Shown: positions 25,096-34,714, counted from the stretch's first letter. The stretch: DNA of 64,000 nucleotides from Pseudomonadota bacterium (GCA_963205315.1 CAUJIO010000078.1:62001-126000); one strand, 5' to 3'. The notes: generated by a model from the sequence alone, not told the origin. A program made the numbers and translations.

Positions 25096-28000
25096 GAATG
25101 GTCCTCTCTAGTGGGAAGCCCGGGCCGAAGACGTTGCTCATCTGGGAGATGCGCAAGGAGAACGCGCCGGGATCGCTGCCGAAATCCGCAGCGATCTCGG
25201 CCGCGCCGTAGACGCAAGACGGGGTGAACGTCAGCTTGCTGCGCTTCAACAGTCCTCCCTCATGGATCTCGACGCTGTAGGCTTCGCCGTCTTCGGCAAG
25301 CGGAACCTCGTTGAAGTCCCAACTGTCGCCATCAACACGCGTGCGGCGGATCCATGTGAATGAAACATTGCCGCTGTCGCGCTTCGCTCTCAGATGGCAG
25401 GGCGACAATGGCCGCAAACCGAGCGACTTGTTGGCATGCGTGATTTCGAGGTGCGCGCGGTTGAGATCATAGTTTGCTGGGCCGATGCGCCAGGTGTTGA
25501 TCAATCCGGCCTCGGCCAATGACAGACGGGGCTGCACGATGGCCGTGTTGAGCAGTGCGAATCGGCAGCCGGATGGCCGCAGCAGCAACAATTCAGGGTC
25601 GGACCCCGATTGCCCGCGCAGCAAGTTTGTCAACCGATAGGTCCGTACACCGATCAATTCGGCGAACTGGAACTGCAAGATCTCCCAGCCGTCTGCACTG
25701 TTGCCGATGGTTGCGGCATTCGCACCCTGAAGCATCTCATCGACACTGACAGAGGAAAGACTGCCGTTGACCAGCCTCACAACCACGCTGTTGATGCGGT
25801 CGAACATGTGCATCGGTCCCGCCGGCAAGTCCGATTGGGTCCGGCCGTGCACGGCGCTCGACGGCACCAGCCGGTTGAGATTGAAACTCGATGTCCCGCT
25901 CTTGCGATAGACAGCGAGGTTTCCCGGCCACGGTTTGGCTGATGCGACGATCCAGGGTGCGTGCGCAACACTGCCATGCGAAGCGATCGGCAAGTCCATG
26001 AACGCCGCATTGGGCGTGCCATAGACGACGACGGCATTGGCCCTTGGCTTGTGCGAGCTTGCGGGTGTGGATTCGAAGATGAGTGGATCATGACTGCGGC
26101 TCTTGATCGTCCGGTAAGGCCCATCGGAGATCTCATTGACCCGCACCGTCACGGCGCCGGCAGGGCGGGATATTGTCAGCGTATCACCGGGCTCGATCAG
26201 CAGCGCTGAGAGCGGAAGCGCCAAGTCGACACTCTCGCGAGCTGACCAGCTTTCCTGCAAACTGATGTCGGCCCGCATCTGTGCCTGCATCTGGCCGGTC
26301 GCACAGGGCAAATCGATCTGCACGTCACGCAAGCTCGATCCAGAGAGCCGCTGGGCTTCGACCGCAGCAACGCGATAGTCGCGCATCGAATCGATGTAGG
26401 CCAGTTTCACTGCGGCCGGCAATTCGGTTTCCTGCGCCCGTTTCAGCACGCAGAGCGGTGCTCCCGGTTCACTCTCCACCAGGTCATCAATCTCGACAGC
26501 AAACGCGTCAGACGCCTGCCGCATCGAAAAGCGGATCACACCGCCACTCTCGACTGCGTCAATGCCATAGACCTGCAGCAGGCTTTCCAGAGCCCCGCGC
26601 ACCGACATGCCGCGATCGATGGCGAATCCATCGATCAGCCCCTGCACCCCTGAAACATCAACCAGCGAAAATCCGTAACTGGCGCACACTGACGCAATCA
26701 GGTCGCCGAGCGGCACACTGCCGATCCGGCCGTTGAGCCAATGACCGCGATCGTAGTTGTCGCTGTCGGACCATACCTGAGCGAGGGCCGGGAAATGCGG
26801 AAATGGCCGCGCGTCCCACGACCACAGGAAGATCCGGTCGGGATCCACCATGCGCCCGGCGTAAGCGATGGAGACCGGATTGTGCGGTCCGGGTGACGAC
26901 CAGTATTCGCCGACTGCAAGGATGAAGCTGCTCTGCGCCTGATCATCACGCTGTCCGTTCGACCAATAGGGCAACAGGTTTTCGGCCGATTTTGCGTCGA
27001 CAAAGGCATTCGGCTGATTTGTCCCCTTGTCGATCGCAGCACATCCGGTCTCCGTGAACCAGATGGGTTTAGACTGCGGCACCCAGCCGGTAGCAATCGC
27101 GGATTCCACGCCGCCTGGCCGGTTGAAGTGCGCTTGCGACCACCACGACTTGATATCCTTGACACGGAAGACCCATTGCTTTCCGTAGGCACCATCGGTG
27201 ATCGGGCTGCGAACCTGCGCCTCGCGGTCGCCCATGCTGGCGTAGTACCAGTCATAGCCCTCACCTCCGGCGATATTGGATTTCAGATAGTCCGTTTCAT
27301 AGAGCGAATGGTATCCCGCCAGATAGTCTGTATGCTGAAGACCATCGCGCCAGTCACTGAGCGGCATGTAATTGTCAATGCCGACGAAGTCCACACTGGC
27401 CGACGACCAGAGTGGATCGAGGTGAAAGAAAACGTCATTGCTTCCGTCTGCAGGCTGATACCCGAAGTATTCCGACCAGTCGGCTGCGTATGACACCTTG
27501 GTTGACGGCAGTATGGCCTTCACCTCTGCCGCCAATGTCACCAGCCCCTCGACAAAAGGAAAGCTGTTGGCCATGCCGCGCAGGCTGGTGAGGCCACGCA
27601 ACTCGCTGCCAATGAGGAAGGCATCCACCCCTCCCGCCGCCGCGCAAAGCTTTGCGTAATGCAGCACCATACGGCGATAGCTCCACTCGGCTGGACCAGA
27701 GTAGTTCACCGTCGTTCCGCTTGTGGTGAAATGCGACGGCAGGGCCGCACCGAGGAAGGCGGAAACCTCTGCATTGCACGCGGCACTCTTGTCGGGACTT
27801 CCAGCCCGTCCCGGCGCAATAGATGCAGTGATGCGGCCACGCCATGGATAGGCCGCCTGTTCGCTGCCGCCATAGGGGTCTGGCCGCGTGTTTCCCGGGG
27901 CAATATCCATCATGATAAAGGGATAGAAGACGGTCTTGAGGCCGCGTGCCGAAAGGTCCTGGATTGCCCTGATTACCGATGCGTCAGACGGTGTTCCGCC

Positions 28001-28978
28001 ATAGGCGGGACCGCCGCTGACGGTGCTGACGGGATGCGCACCGCTGCGCGGGATGCCACCCACCTGCCAGATTTCGGGCTCCGTCGCCTTGGTGAGGGAC
28101 TCGACACCCGGCATCACATCACAGGCACCGCAGCGCAGGTCGTTGCCGAACCAGGCCACCACCAGAGATGCCGCCTTCAGGTTCTTGCATGTCGACGTCA
28201 ATTGATCGACGGAAACGGTCCAGTCGCTGCGGAAGCCCGAGGCATGGGCATTTTCGGCTTCGATCACGCCCTCGTCGACCTCGCGCGTGACAATCTCCGT
28301 GTCGTAGCCGAATTCCGTGCTGCCGGGGATGATGTTGACGGCGCGCACCTGCCGGCTGGCACCACCGACCGCGCGCAACACTTCGAAGGACAGTTGTGGC
28401 ATACGGTTGCCGAATTGGGTGATGTCGAGCCGTTCGAACACGACATAGGCAACACCGCGATAGGCAGGAGCGCTGTCCATGCCCTCTTTCGCAACAATCA
28501 AGCTGTCGGGATCTTGCGTTTCGCTGCCTGTGTAGATCCGCACCTGCAGTCCCGTGGTGTCGAAGTCACGGCCATCAGCCCAGACGCGGCCGATGCCGTC
28601 GATCTCGCCCTCGCAAAGGGCGACGGCAAAATTTGCAAAATAGGTGAATTCCGTAACCTGGGTTGTTCCGCCGCCGCCCTTGGAGCCCGAGCCTTCCGTC
28701 CGTGTCTGCGACACTTCCTCGAAATGAGTGGCCCAGATCACTTGCCCCGCAACCCGCATCCGCCCCCAGATACGTGGAATTGCCGTGCCCTCGGATGAAG
28801 CCATGACACGGAGATCGGTGAGGCGTGGCCCCTCCGACTTGTTCTGGCTTCCGAAGAGCGACTGGTCGATGATATTGCCGGCGATGGCGCCTGCGGCACG
28901 GCCGACGATTCCGCCGATTGGGCCGCCGAGAAATGTGCCGATGCCCTGACCGACGGTCTGCAGTACAACAGTTGCCAT
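25088..28978 (-). CDS. GTA host-specificity / tail tip protein with TIM-barrel-like domain (g15)
   Basis: This 1296-residue protein is close to the RcGTA g15 length. It starts with a glycine-rich hydrophobic region (GTFLGGPIGGIVGRAAGAIAG) and a phage J-like N-terminal part. A glycosidase-like TIM barrel at about residues 410-720 contains FYPFIMMDIAPGN, YAADWSEYFGY and WFTETGCAAIDKG. A tail-tip-like C-terminal half follows. It forms the tip of the tail and probably handles surface glycans during attachment. The start at 28978 shares the TGATG overlap with the NlpC/P60 gene; a longer frame inside that gene was rejected. Confidence 0.92.
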   Translation of the reverse strand: MATVVLQTVGQGIGTFLGGPIGGIVGRAAGAIAGNIIDQSLFGSQNKSEGPRLTDLRVMASSEGTAIPRIWGRMRVAGQVIWATHFEEVSQTRTEGSGSKGGGGTTQVTEFTYFANFAVALCEGEIDGIGRVWADGRDFDTTGLQVRIYTGSETQDPDSLIVAKEGMDSAPAYRGVAYVVFERLDITQFGNRMPQLSFEVLRAVGGASRQVRAVNIIPGSTEFGYDTEIVTREVDEGVIEAENAHASGFRSDWTVSVDQLTSTCKNLKAASLVVAWFGNDLRCGACDVMPGVESLTKATEPEIWQVGGIPRSGAHPVSTVSGGPAYGGTPSDASVIRAIQDLSARGLKTVFYPFIMMDIAPGNTRPDPYGGSEQAAYPWRGRITASIAPGRAGSPDKSAACNAEVSAFLGAALPSHFTTSGTTVNYSGPAEWSYRRMVLHYAKLCAAAGGVDAFLIGSELRGLTSLRGMANSFPFVEGLVTLAAEVKAILPSTKVSYAADWSEYFGYQPADGSNDVFFHLDPLWSSASVDFVGIDNYMPLSDWRDGLQHTDYLAGYHSLYETDYLKSNIAGGEGYDWYYASMGDREAQVRSPITDGAYGKQWVFRVKDIKSWWSQAHFNRPGGVESAIATGWVPQSKPIWFTETGCAAIDKGTNQPNAFVDAKSAENLLPYWSNGQRDDQAQSSFILAVGEYWSSPGPHNPVSIAYAGRMVDPDRIFLWSWDARPFPHFPALAQVWSDSDNYDRGHWLNGRIGSVPLGDLIASVCASYGFSLVDVSGVQGLIDGFAIDRGMSVRGALESLLQVYGIDAVESGGVIRFSMRQASDAFAVEIDDLVESEPGAPLCVLKRAQETELPAAVKLAYIDSMRDYRVAAVEAQRLSGSSLRDVQIDLPCATGQMQAQMRADISLQESWSARESVDLALPLSALLIEPGDTLTISRPAGAVTVRVNEISDGPYRTIKSRSHDPLIFESTPASSHKPRANAVVVYGTPNAAFMDLPIASHGSVAHAPWIVASAKPWPGNLAVYRKSGTSSFNLNRLVPSSAVHGRTQSDLPAGPMHMFDRINSVVVRLVNGSLSSVSVDEMLQGANAATIGNSADGWEILQFQFAELIGVRTYRLTNLLRGQSGSDPELLLLRPSGCRFALLNTAIVQPRLSLAEAGLINTWRIGPANYDLNRAHLEITHANKSLGLRPLSPCHLRAKRDSGNVSFTWIRRTRVDGDSWDFNEVPLAEDGEAYSVEIHEGGLLKRSKLTFTPSCVYGAAEIAADFGSDPGAFSLRISQMSNVFGPGFPLERTIHV

Positions 28979-29412
28979 CAGCCGATCACTCCAGGAAAGC
29001 GGAATACGTAGGCCAGATGGCGCAGCCACCAGGCAGACAGGTCAATCTCGGTCACCGCGGCTTTCTCTTGCGCGTGAACCATGCGGGACCGTGACGTTGC
29101 GATCCCGGCATGTTTGGCCGGTAGGTGGGAACGCCAGCGGAACAACAGCACGTCACCTTCCCTGAACTCGCTCAGCGCAACATTTTGCAGGTGCCGCCCG
29201 GCCGCTGCAGCAAGGGCCTCGTCGGGATCGGTGTCGGCCCACACCGCCGAATAGGCGGGAGCCTTCTCCGGTTCATGTCCGATCACCTCGCGCCATACGC
29301 CGCGCACAAGCCCCAGGCAGTCGGTGCCCACGCCTTTCAGGCTGGCCTGATGCAGATAAGGGGTATCGCGCCAGCCGCGCGCCGCGGTGACGATGTCCGA
29401 TCTCAGGATCAT
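28978..29412 (-). CDS. GTA NlpC/P60 peptidase (g14)
   Basis: The 144-residue cysteine peptidase has nucleophile C32 in GTDCLGLVRGVW and a histidine in KHAGIATSRSRMVHA. The family cuts peptidoglycan stem peptides, here presumably to let the tail through the recipient wall. Length and position match RcGTA g14. It lies 8 bases after the DUF2163 gene and overlaps g15 by one base. Confidence 0.9.
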   Translation of the reverse strand: MILRSDIVTAARGWRDTPYLHQASLKGVGTDCLGLVRGVWREVIGHEPEKAPAYSAVWADTDPDEALAAAAGRHLQNVALSEFREGDVLLFRWRSHLPAKHAGIATSRSRMVHAQEKAAVTEIDLSAWWLRHLAYVFRFPGVIG

Positions 29413-29420
29413 TCTGGAAA

Positions 29421-30320
29421 TCAGATGTTGGTGTTACGGCTTGCGCCGTCATTGTCGTCGCTGCTGCGCGTGACATACGTCAGCACGAAGTCGTCACCGG
29501 GAATGTGGGGAAACCCGCGAAAGTTCGCACCATTGGCAAACTTGCTGCGGCAGGTCGAAAACTGCTTGTCGCACCCGGCCCTCAGAACCGCGGCATCTCC
29601 GGCAGCAACAGCCCACGGCATGGGATGCCACAGTTCGATCTCGGCCCCGGCAGAGACCGGGCGGTGGATCTTGATCTCACCGCGCCGGCCGGCATTGGCG
29701 CCCGAGTTGAATTCGATCGTCCCACGCGCAAACCAGTTGGCATCAAAAGTCGCGATGCCGCCCAGCACAAAACGCCTGCGGTCTTCCACCGAAGCAATGG
29801 CGCCCGCCGCGCGGAAGGCAGCGGCGTCGAGATCGACAGCGCAGCGCTGGTCACCCACGATGGCATCGCAGCTTGGCTGATAGACGCGGCCACGCGGCTG
29901 ATTGAGCGCATGCGCCAGGCCGCGCAGTTCAGCCGAGAACGCATGTTCTCCGCGGGTCACTTCGCCAAGATTGCCACGCCGCAGCAGCACGCGTTGCGCC
30001 GTCTGCTGCCAGTTCACCAGCCACAGATGGATCACCGCATTGTCGAAATCGCCCGCGATGAGGCGCGCCTCGTCGAGATGCAGCGAAGACAGCGCGCCTG
30101 CCGCTTCGAGGTTGTCGACTGACAGCCCGAGCGAGGATTCGATCTCGCTGGCATTGAATCCCGCAGCGGCCTCAAAGTTGACGCCGTCGAACGTCAGATC
30201 GCGGTCATGGTCGGTAAATCCCATTACCTCGCCTTCGCGAGTCTCCAGACGCCAGCAATGGCAGAGCGTCGTCACACCGCTGTCGAGGTGCGTTTGAAGG
30301 GATGGCGGAATGGCCCTCAT
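29421..30320 (-). CDS. GTA DUF2163 protein (g13), tail hub
   Basis: The 299-residue protein has the DUF2163 opening RAIPPSLQTHLDSGVTTLCH and the C-terminal FSTCRSKFANGANFRGFPHI that carries conserved cysteines. The RcGTA homologue is a tail hub protein that binds an iron-sulphur cluster. C-type residues are visible at the end (AGCDKQFSTC). It overlaps the DUF2460 gene (ATGA), and the length matches RcGTA g13 closely. Confidence 0.92.
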   Translation of the reverse strand: MRAIPPSLQTHLDSGVTTLCHCWRLETREGEVMGFTDHDRDLTFDGVNFEAAAGFNASEIESSLGLSVDNLEAAGALSSLHLDEARLIAGDFDNAVIHLWLVNWQQTAQRVLLRRGNLGEVTRGEHAFSAELRGLAHALNQPRGRVYQPSCDAIVGDQRCAVDLDAAAFRAAGAIASVEDRRRFVLGGIATFDANWFARGTIEFNSGANAGRRGEIKIHRPVSAGAEIELWHPMPWAVAAGDAAVLRAGCDKQFSTCRSKFANGANFRGFPHIPGDDFVLTYVTRSSDDNDGASRNTNI

Positions 30321-30946
30321 CTGCGGATCTCCACCACGGGAATATCAGGAATGTCGCCGGCGGCGAATTGCGTGAGATTGATGCGCAACTGGTCGGTATC
30401 GAAGCGGGCCGGCACGTCGAATTCGAATCCGGCCGTGATCACGGCCCCTGCGGCCGGTATGGCGCCCGGCTTGAATGTCACGACACCGGTGAGAACATTG
30501 GTGCTGAACCCCGCCACCGCACTTCCCGCCACCCGGATGACGACCGTGCCCGCCACTGGCGCGGTAATCGTGCGCACGTAGTCCCGCAGCCCGGTGCCAT
30601 AGATCTTTACCAACTGAAAGCTGGCCGTCGCACCGTCACCGGTGCCGATGACCTGGTCGCTCGCCGTCACCGCCGCTTGCGGCGCACCGGACTTGAAATC
30701 GAGGTGGTCCTTCCAGCGGAAACCATGGAGCCGGCCGCGGCGTTCCTCGAAGAAGCGGATCACCGTGTGAATGTCGTTCAGCGACTTCACGCCGAAGCCG
30801 GCATTGTAGCTCCGCCGCGAGTCAGCCCAGCGGCTGTTGCGCTCTTCGGCGCCCGAGCCCAGAACGACAATGTCAGTCCGTCGTTCGGGCCCGCCGCTGG
30901 CGCCGCGCGAGATACTGGTAGGAAAGCGGATGTCATCGAAGGCCAT
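30317..30946 (-). CDS. GTA DUF2460 protein (g12), distal tail protein
   Basis: This 209-residue protein begins with AFDDIRFPTSISRGASGGPE and contains FFEERRGRLHGFRWKDHLDF, both characteristic of DUF2460. In RcGTA the homologue forms the distal ring joining tail tube and baseplate. It lies 2 bases after the tape-measure gene and is coupled to g13. Confidence 0.93.
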   Translation of the reverse strand: MAFDDIRFPTSISRGASGGPERRTDIVVLGSGAEERNSRWADSRRSYNAGFGVKSLNDIHTVIRFFEERRGRLHGFRWKDHLDFKSGAPQAAVTASDQVIGTGDGATASFQLVKIYGTGLRDYVRTITAPVAGTVVIRVAGSAVAGFSTNVLTGVVTFKPGAIPAAGAVITAGFEFDVPARFDTDQLRINLTQFAAGDIPDIPVVEIRR

Positions 30947-30948
30947 GA

Positions 30949-31500
30949 TCAGAGATTCCTCTGGCCGCGCGCAACCGCCCTCGCCATGAGGGCTGCCACC
31001 TGAGACTGCGAGCGGCTGAAGCTGTGGGCATCGGGTGTCGAGATGTTGACCGTCACACTCACATTGCCGCCGCCGCCGCGCACGCCAAGCCGTCCATCCG
31101 CTCCGCGGGCCAGCGGCATGATGGCTTCTGGACCCGCTTCCCCCATCAAACCGGTGCCGCCAAGCATCGGAAACAGTGTGGGAGAGTTGACGATGCCGCC
31201 ATCGGCAAAGGGCATCACTGCGCCGCCGGAAAAAACGTTGCCGCTTGCGTTCGGAATGACACCGCCGAACAGACCACCCAGCATATTGCCCAGTGGCCTC
31301 AGGCCTTGGGTCAGCGATGACTGCGATAGCGACAGCGCAAGGCCCCGCAAGACGTCCGACAGCTTGGTGCCATGGATCACAGCGCCCGAGAAGGCTGTGA
31401 CGAGCCTTGAACCGAGACTCTCGGCCAGTGCATCAAGCCCTGCCATCTGGGTGCGCAATACATCTGTCTGCAACGACAATTGTTCGATCGAATTGGTCAT
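30949..31500 (-). CDS. Short GTA tape-measure protein (g11)
   Basis: The 183-residue protein has an N-terminal helical region followed by a glycine-rich hydrophobic part and the phage tape-measure pattern GGTGLMGEAGPEAIMPLARG near residue 120. At this length the tail would be short, as for RcGTA (g11 about 220 residues). Ordinary phage tape measures are several times longer, which supports the GTA reading. It overlaps the gene upstream by ATGA. Confidence 0.88.
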   Translation of the reverse strand: MTNSIEQLSLQTDVLRTQMAGLDALAESLGSRLVTAFSGAVIHGTKLSDVLRGLALSLSQSSLTQGLRPLGNMLGGLFGGVIPNASGNVFSGGAVMPFADGGIVNSPTLFPMLGGTGLMGEAGPEAIMPLARGADGRLGVRGGGGNVSVTVNISTPDAHSFSRSQSQVAALMARAVARGQRNL

Positions 31501-31694
31501 GGGTCATCCGGAAAGCGGGTTATGAGGTCATCAAGCTCGGAACGTGCAAGCCGCCCGCCGCTGGAACTCCGCGGAAAGGCGGCGGCGATCTCGCGCGGCG
31601 TCGCAGACCAGAAGTCGCGCGGACTGAGGCGCAGCACGCCCAGTCCAAGTTCCATCATGCGGGCCCAGGGAAAGCGCCTGCCCTCCGCCATCAT
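31497..31694 (-). CDS. Small GTA tail protein (g10.1-like, tail assembly chaperone)
   Basis: The 65-residue protein contains PWARMMELGLGVLRLSPRDF, typical of the small proteins encoded before GTA tape measures. It overlaps both neighbours by ATGA junctions. Its place fits the second tail-assembly-chaperone product of tailed phages, though here it is a separate in-phase overlap rather than a programmed frameshift. It starts at the first of two adjacent ATG codons. Confidence 0.8.
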   Translation of the reverse strand: MMAEGRRFPWARMMELGLGVLRLSPRDFWSATPREIAAAFPRSSSGGRLARSELDDLITRFPDDP

Positions 31695-32011
31695 CCGGCA
31701 CCGGGTGCGGCAAAGGTTGCCTTCAACAGCCGGATGACAATGTCGAGATAGCCGGCGGCGCCGCCCGTCACCGCCATCGCCGCCACATCCTCGTCGCTGA
31801 CGGGATGACCGGCCCCGCGCAAGCCCGCTCCAATGAGGCGTATCGCATCGCGGGCGCCGATCTTGCCCCGCTCGAACCGCTCGGCAATGGCAATCAGATC
31901 CTCGCCGCCATAGGCATGCTCGATTTCGGCCAGCGCACCCAGCGTGAGGCAGAGCGTGTAACGTTGCCCGGCAAGTTCAGCCTCGATCTCGCCGCGATGG
32001 GGATTCGCCAT
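31691..32011 (-). CDS. GTA tail protein (g10-like, tail assembly chaperone)
   Basis: The 106-residue protein has ANPHRGEIEAELAGQRYTLC and LGALAEIEHAYGGEDL, matching the gene-transfer-agent family protein encoded as g10. It lies 8 bases after the tail-tube gene. The family is almost confined to alphaproteobacterial GTAs, making it a useful marker for the cluster type. Confidence 0.87.
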   Translation of the reverse strand: MANPHRGEIEAELAGQRYTLCLTLGALAEIEHAYGGEDLIAIAERFERGKIGARDAIRLIGAGLRGAGHPVSDEDVAAMAVTGGAAGYLDIVIRLLKATFAAPGAG

Positions 32012-32019
32012 GGTGTACC

Positions 32020-32433
32020 TCAGATCGCGGTGAAGGTGAGTTCGCCGGCGGATTCGAGCACCAGCTCAAAGGTGACTTCGCCGTCATGGCGGCCGCCGAA
32101 ATCCATGCCGGTGATCTGGAACAGGCCATCAACGATGCCAAAATCCGGGATCACCACCTGCCAGCGGCGAATTGTGCCGGTGAAGAAGTAACTGCGGACA
32201 GTGGCATCTGCGGCGGCATCCTTGAAGATCCCCGAGCCCCGGATGCCGGCGGACTTGACGCCGGCACCCGAAAGCAGCTCCCGCCACTGGCCAATCGATT
32301 CCTGGTTGCTGACGTTGACGCTTGCCGCATTGAACGACAAGGTGTGGCTCCTGAGGCCGGCGACGGTCTGAAAGCTGCCGGTTCCTGCCTGGTCGACCTT
32401 CAAAAGAAGGTCGCGACCCTTCTGTGCTCCCAT
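32020..32433 (-). CDS. Major tail (tube) protein, TP901-1/GTA type (g9)
   Basis: The 137-residue protein opens with GAQKGRDLLLKVDQAGTGSF and contains LSFNAASVNVSNQES. These are hallmarks of the TP901-1-like major tail protein in GTAs. Hexamers of it form the tail tube. It has an AGGAG ribosome site and lies 9 bases after the DUF3168 gene. Confidence 0.93.
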   Translation of the reverse strand: MGAQKGRDLLLKVDQAGTGSFQTVAGLRSHTLSFNAASVNVSNQESIGQWRELLSGAGVKSAGIRGSGIFKDAAADATVRSYFFTGTIRRWQVVIPDFGIVDGLFQITGMDFGGRHDGEVTFELVLESAGELTFTAI

Positions 32434-32442
32434 GATTTTCTC

Positions 32443-32850
32443 CTAAAGTGGTTCGGTTGCGGCGCGGAAGCGCACGGTCGCGCCAAAATTCTCGCCATTC
32501 TTCTCGCGGGCCACGCTCCAGAAGACAATTCGCAGGTTGACCAGCCGGTGGCCCGCAAGGATCAAGGCCGCGTTGTCGAGCACACTCTCGATCTCATCGA
32601 GAATATTCTGCGCCATTTGGCGGCTGCGGCTATTGGTCCGTATACTGAGCATGACGAAGTGTTCGTGCGCCTTGGCGTCCGCCGTGCTCCAGTCGCGGGT
32701 CTCGATGTCGCCGAAGGCGACAAACGTGGTGGAGGCGCCGCGCGGCATTTCCTCATGCACATGCGCGCCGCCAAGCAGCAGTGTCAGCGGCGCGTGGGCG
32801 AGAAGTGCATTGCGCATGGCACTTTGCAAGGCGAGGCCGGGATTGCTCAC
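32443..32850 (-). CDS. DUF3168 tail terminator protein (g8)
   Basis: The 135-residue protein has ALQSAMRNALLAHAPLTLLL and HEEMPRGASTTFVAFGDIE, the DUF3168 pattern. In GTA particles it caps the tail tube at the head side. The GTG start at 32850 overlaps the connector stop as GTGA. This leaves no room for the head-closure gene normally found between g6 and g8. Confidence 0.9.
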   Translation of the reverse strand: MSNPGLALQSAMRNALLAHAPLTLLLGGAHVHEEMPRGASTTFVAFGDIETRDWSTADAKAHEHFVMLSIRTNSRSRQMAQNILDEIESVLDNAALILAGHRLVNLRIVFWSVAREKNGENFGATVRFRAATEPL

Positions 32851-33413
32851 AGCCGCACCTCGCGCCAAGGCCTGACAAGAGTGTCAAACGTCAAAGGCAA
32901 CGGCGGTGGATCAGCTGCCCCGCGGTGCTCGAACCAGTGCGCAACAAGAATCAGGACTGCCTGGCGCAACGGCTCTGGAACCGAAGAGGCTGCGGAACCG
33001 AAGCCAGCCGTCACGGTGATCGCGATTCCATTGGCAATGCGGCCAGGCTTTGCCCAAACGCGAGAGCCCCGCAGCATCAAGCGGGGTGGGCGCGAGGTGG
33101 TATCGGCATAGTAGTGCGCCGGATCGATCGAGGCCGCCACGTCATCCTCGCCAAACACGGCAACCGTGTTGACCGACATCGCGGGAGCAAGCGGCAGTTC
33201 GACGAGGCCCGTCTCGGGCCAGTCGTCGAGATAGGATGTCCAGACTTGCTGGAGCAGGACCAGCCCGCTCCGCGCCTCGACGATGCGGCGGGCGGTACTG
33301 ATCAGTGTGCTGATCAGTTGGTCCTCCTCGGCATGAGAGACGCGCATGTGCGCCTTGGCCTCGGCGAGCGTTACAGGCTCGACCGTTGGCGGCGTAATGA
33401 GTTTGGAGGGCAT
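32847..33413 (-). CDS. Head-tail connector/adaptor protein (g6, phage gp6-like)
   Basis: The 188-residue protein begins PSKLITPPTVEPVTLAEAKAH and carries an alpha-helical segment LISTLISTARRIVEARSG, the standard connector pattern. It forms the ring below the portal. An AGGAGC ribosome site precedes the ATG at 33413; an extension to 33476 has none. Length (RcGTA g6 about 197) shows it is not a g6-g7 fusion. Confidence 0.88.
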   Translation of the reverse strand: MPSKLITPPTVEPVTLAEAKAHMRVSHAEEDQLISTLISTARRIVEARSGLVLLQQVWTSYLDDWPETGLVELPLAPAMSVNTVAVFGEDDVAASIDPAHYYADTTSRPPRLMLRGSRVWAKPGRIANGIAITVTAGFGSAASSVPEPLRQAVLILVAHWFEHRGAADPPPLPLTFDTLVRPWREVRL

Positions 33414-33494
33414 GCAAGCTCCTGAAGGGTACTGATGGAAGAGTGGGTGGCCGCCGGGGCGTTGCCCGCAGGCCACCCGCCATTCAGTCTCGTC

Positions 33495-34712
33495 CTATGT
33501 CAGGCCGAACTTCATCAGCTTGATTGCCTCGAAGTTCTGGACGCCGCCGCCGACGCGCTTGGTGGTGTAGAAGAGCACATACGGCTTGGCGGAATAGGGA
33601 TCGCGCAGCACCCGCACGCCGACGCGGTCAACGATCAGATAGCCGCGATTGAAATCACCGAAGGCAATCGAGAAGCTGTCAGTGCCAATGTCCGGCATGT
33701 CCTCGCTCTCGGTCACGGGGAAGTTCAACAGAGTAGATTTGCCGTCGGCTGTGGCTGCCGGCTGCCAGAGATACTCACCGCTCGAGTCCTTGAACTTGCG
33801 GATCACACCTTGCGTCTTGCGGTTCAGCACCCAGTTGGCATTCTGGCGGTAGCCGCTCTTGAGCGCATAGATGAAATCGATCAGCTTGTCGGACGGATTG
33901 GACGCCGGAAAGGCAGCTGCCGTGCCGGTGGCGATGTAGCCGATATTTCCCCAGGACCAGGATGCATCAGCGACATTGGTATAGCCAAGGAAGCCCTTCG
34001 GCTTGTTGGTGCCATTGCCGGTGACGAAGGCGGTGCTTTCCTGGTCGGCAAAGGCCTGCTGCACTTCTTCGGCGATCCACTGGTCGAGATTGACGACCGA
34101 ATCGTCGAGCAAGGCCTGCGTCGCCGCCGGCATGGCATAGAGTTCCATCGCCGGGAATTGCAGCTCGGCGAGCGTTGGCGCCGACGTCTCGGGACGTGCT
34201 GCGGTTTCACCGACCCAACCGGTCGCCGCGCTCGTCGTCGCGAAAGGCTTTTTGTAGACGGCCGACGAAACCTGCCGGATGCTGGCGATGGCACGGATCG
34301 GCGAGGCCGAAAACAGCCTGCGCCCGATTTCCGATTCGGTTTCGGCCGGAACGAGATAGCCGCCGTCCGGATTGGACCCGATCGACATCGACTTGGACTC
34401 GAGATCGAACAGGCCCTGCGACTCGCCCTTGCGTACATAGGTTTCGAAGGCCTGCTTGTGTTCGCGTGCGGCGGGTGCGGCGTCGGGTTCGCCGGTCAGG
34501 CGCGGGCGGCGGGCCTTGAGAGTCAGTTCGTCGAGCCGCGCCTTGGTCTCGTCGACGGCACGATTGATGCGGTCGACCTTGTCGCTCGTCACCACGTCGG
34601 CGCTCATGCGCTGTTCGATCTGCGACAAGCGATCGTCGTTGGCCTCCTTGAAGGCCTCGAAGGCCTGCATGAAGTCGCCAAAGGCGACTTTCGTCTCCAG
34701 TCCGTTATCCAT
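33495..34712 (-). CDS. HK97-type major capsid protein (g5)
   Basis: The 405-residue protein has an N-terminal coiled-coil delta domain (about residues 1-80, AFEAFKEANDDRLSQIEQRM) that the protease should remove. The HK97 fold follows with GGYLVPAETESEIGRRLF, WIAEEVQQAFADQE and a C-terminal RVGVRVLRDPYSAKPYVLFY. Length is near RcGTA g5 (399). It starts 2 bases after the protease stop. The frame also extends upstream into the protease gene, and this part is not coding. Confidence 0.95.
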   Translation of the reverse strand: MDNGLETKVAFGDFMQAFEAFKEANDDRLSQIEQRMSADVVTSDKVDRINRAVDETKARLDELTLKARRPRLTGEPDAAPAAREHKQAFETYVRKGESQGLFDLESKSMSIGSNPDGGYLVPAETESEIGRRLFSASPIRAIASIRQVSSAVYKKPFATTSAATGWVGETAARPETSAPTLAELQFPAMELYAMPAATQALLDDSVVNLDQWIAEEVQQAFADQESTAFVTGNGTNKPKGFLGYTNVADASWSWGNIGYIATGTAAAFPASNPSDKLIDFIYALKSGYRQNANWVLNRKTQGVIRKFKDSSGEYLWQPAATADGKSTLLNFPVTESEDMPDIGTDSFSIAFGDFNRGYLIVDRVGVRVLRDPYSAKPYVLFYTTKRVGGGVQNFEAIKLMKFGLT

Positions 34713-34714
34713 TC

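Noticed and set aside
31497-32011. Programmed frameshift between the two small tail genes
   Set aside because: The two frames join by a plain ATGA overlap, and no slippery heptamer was seen at the junction.
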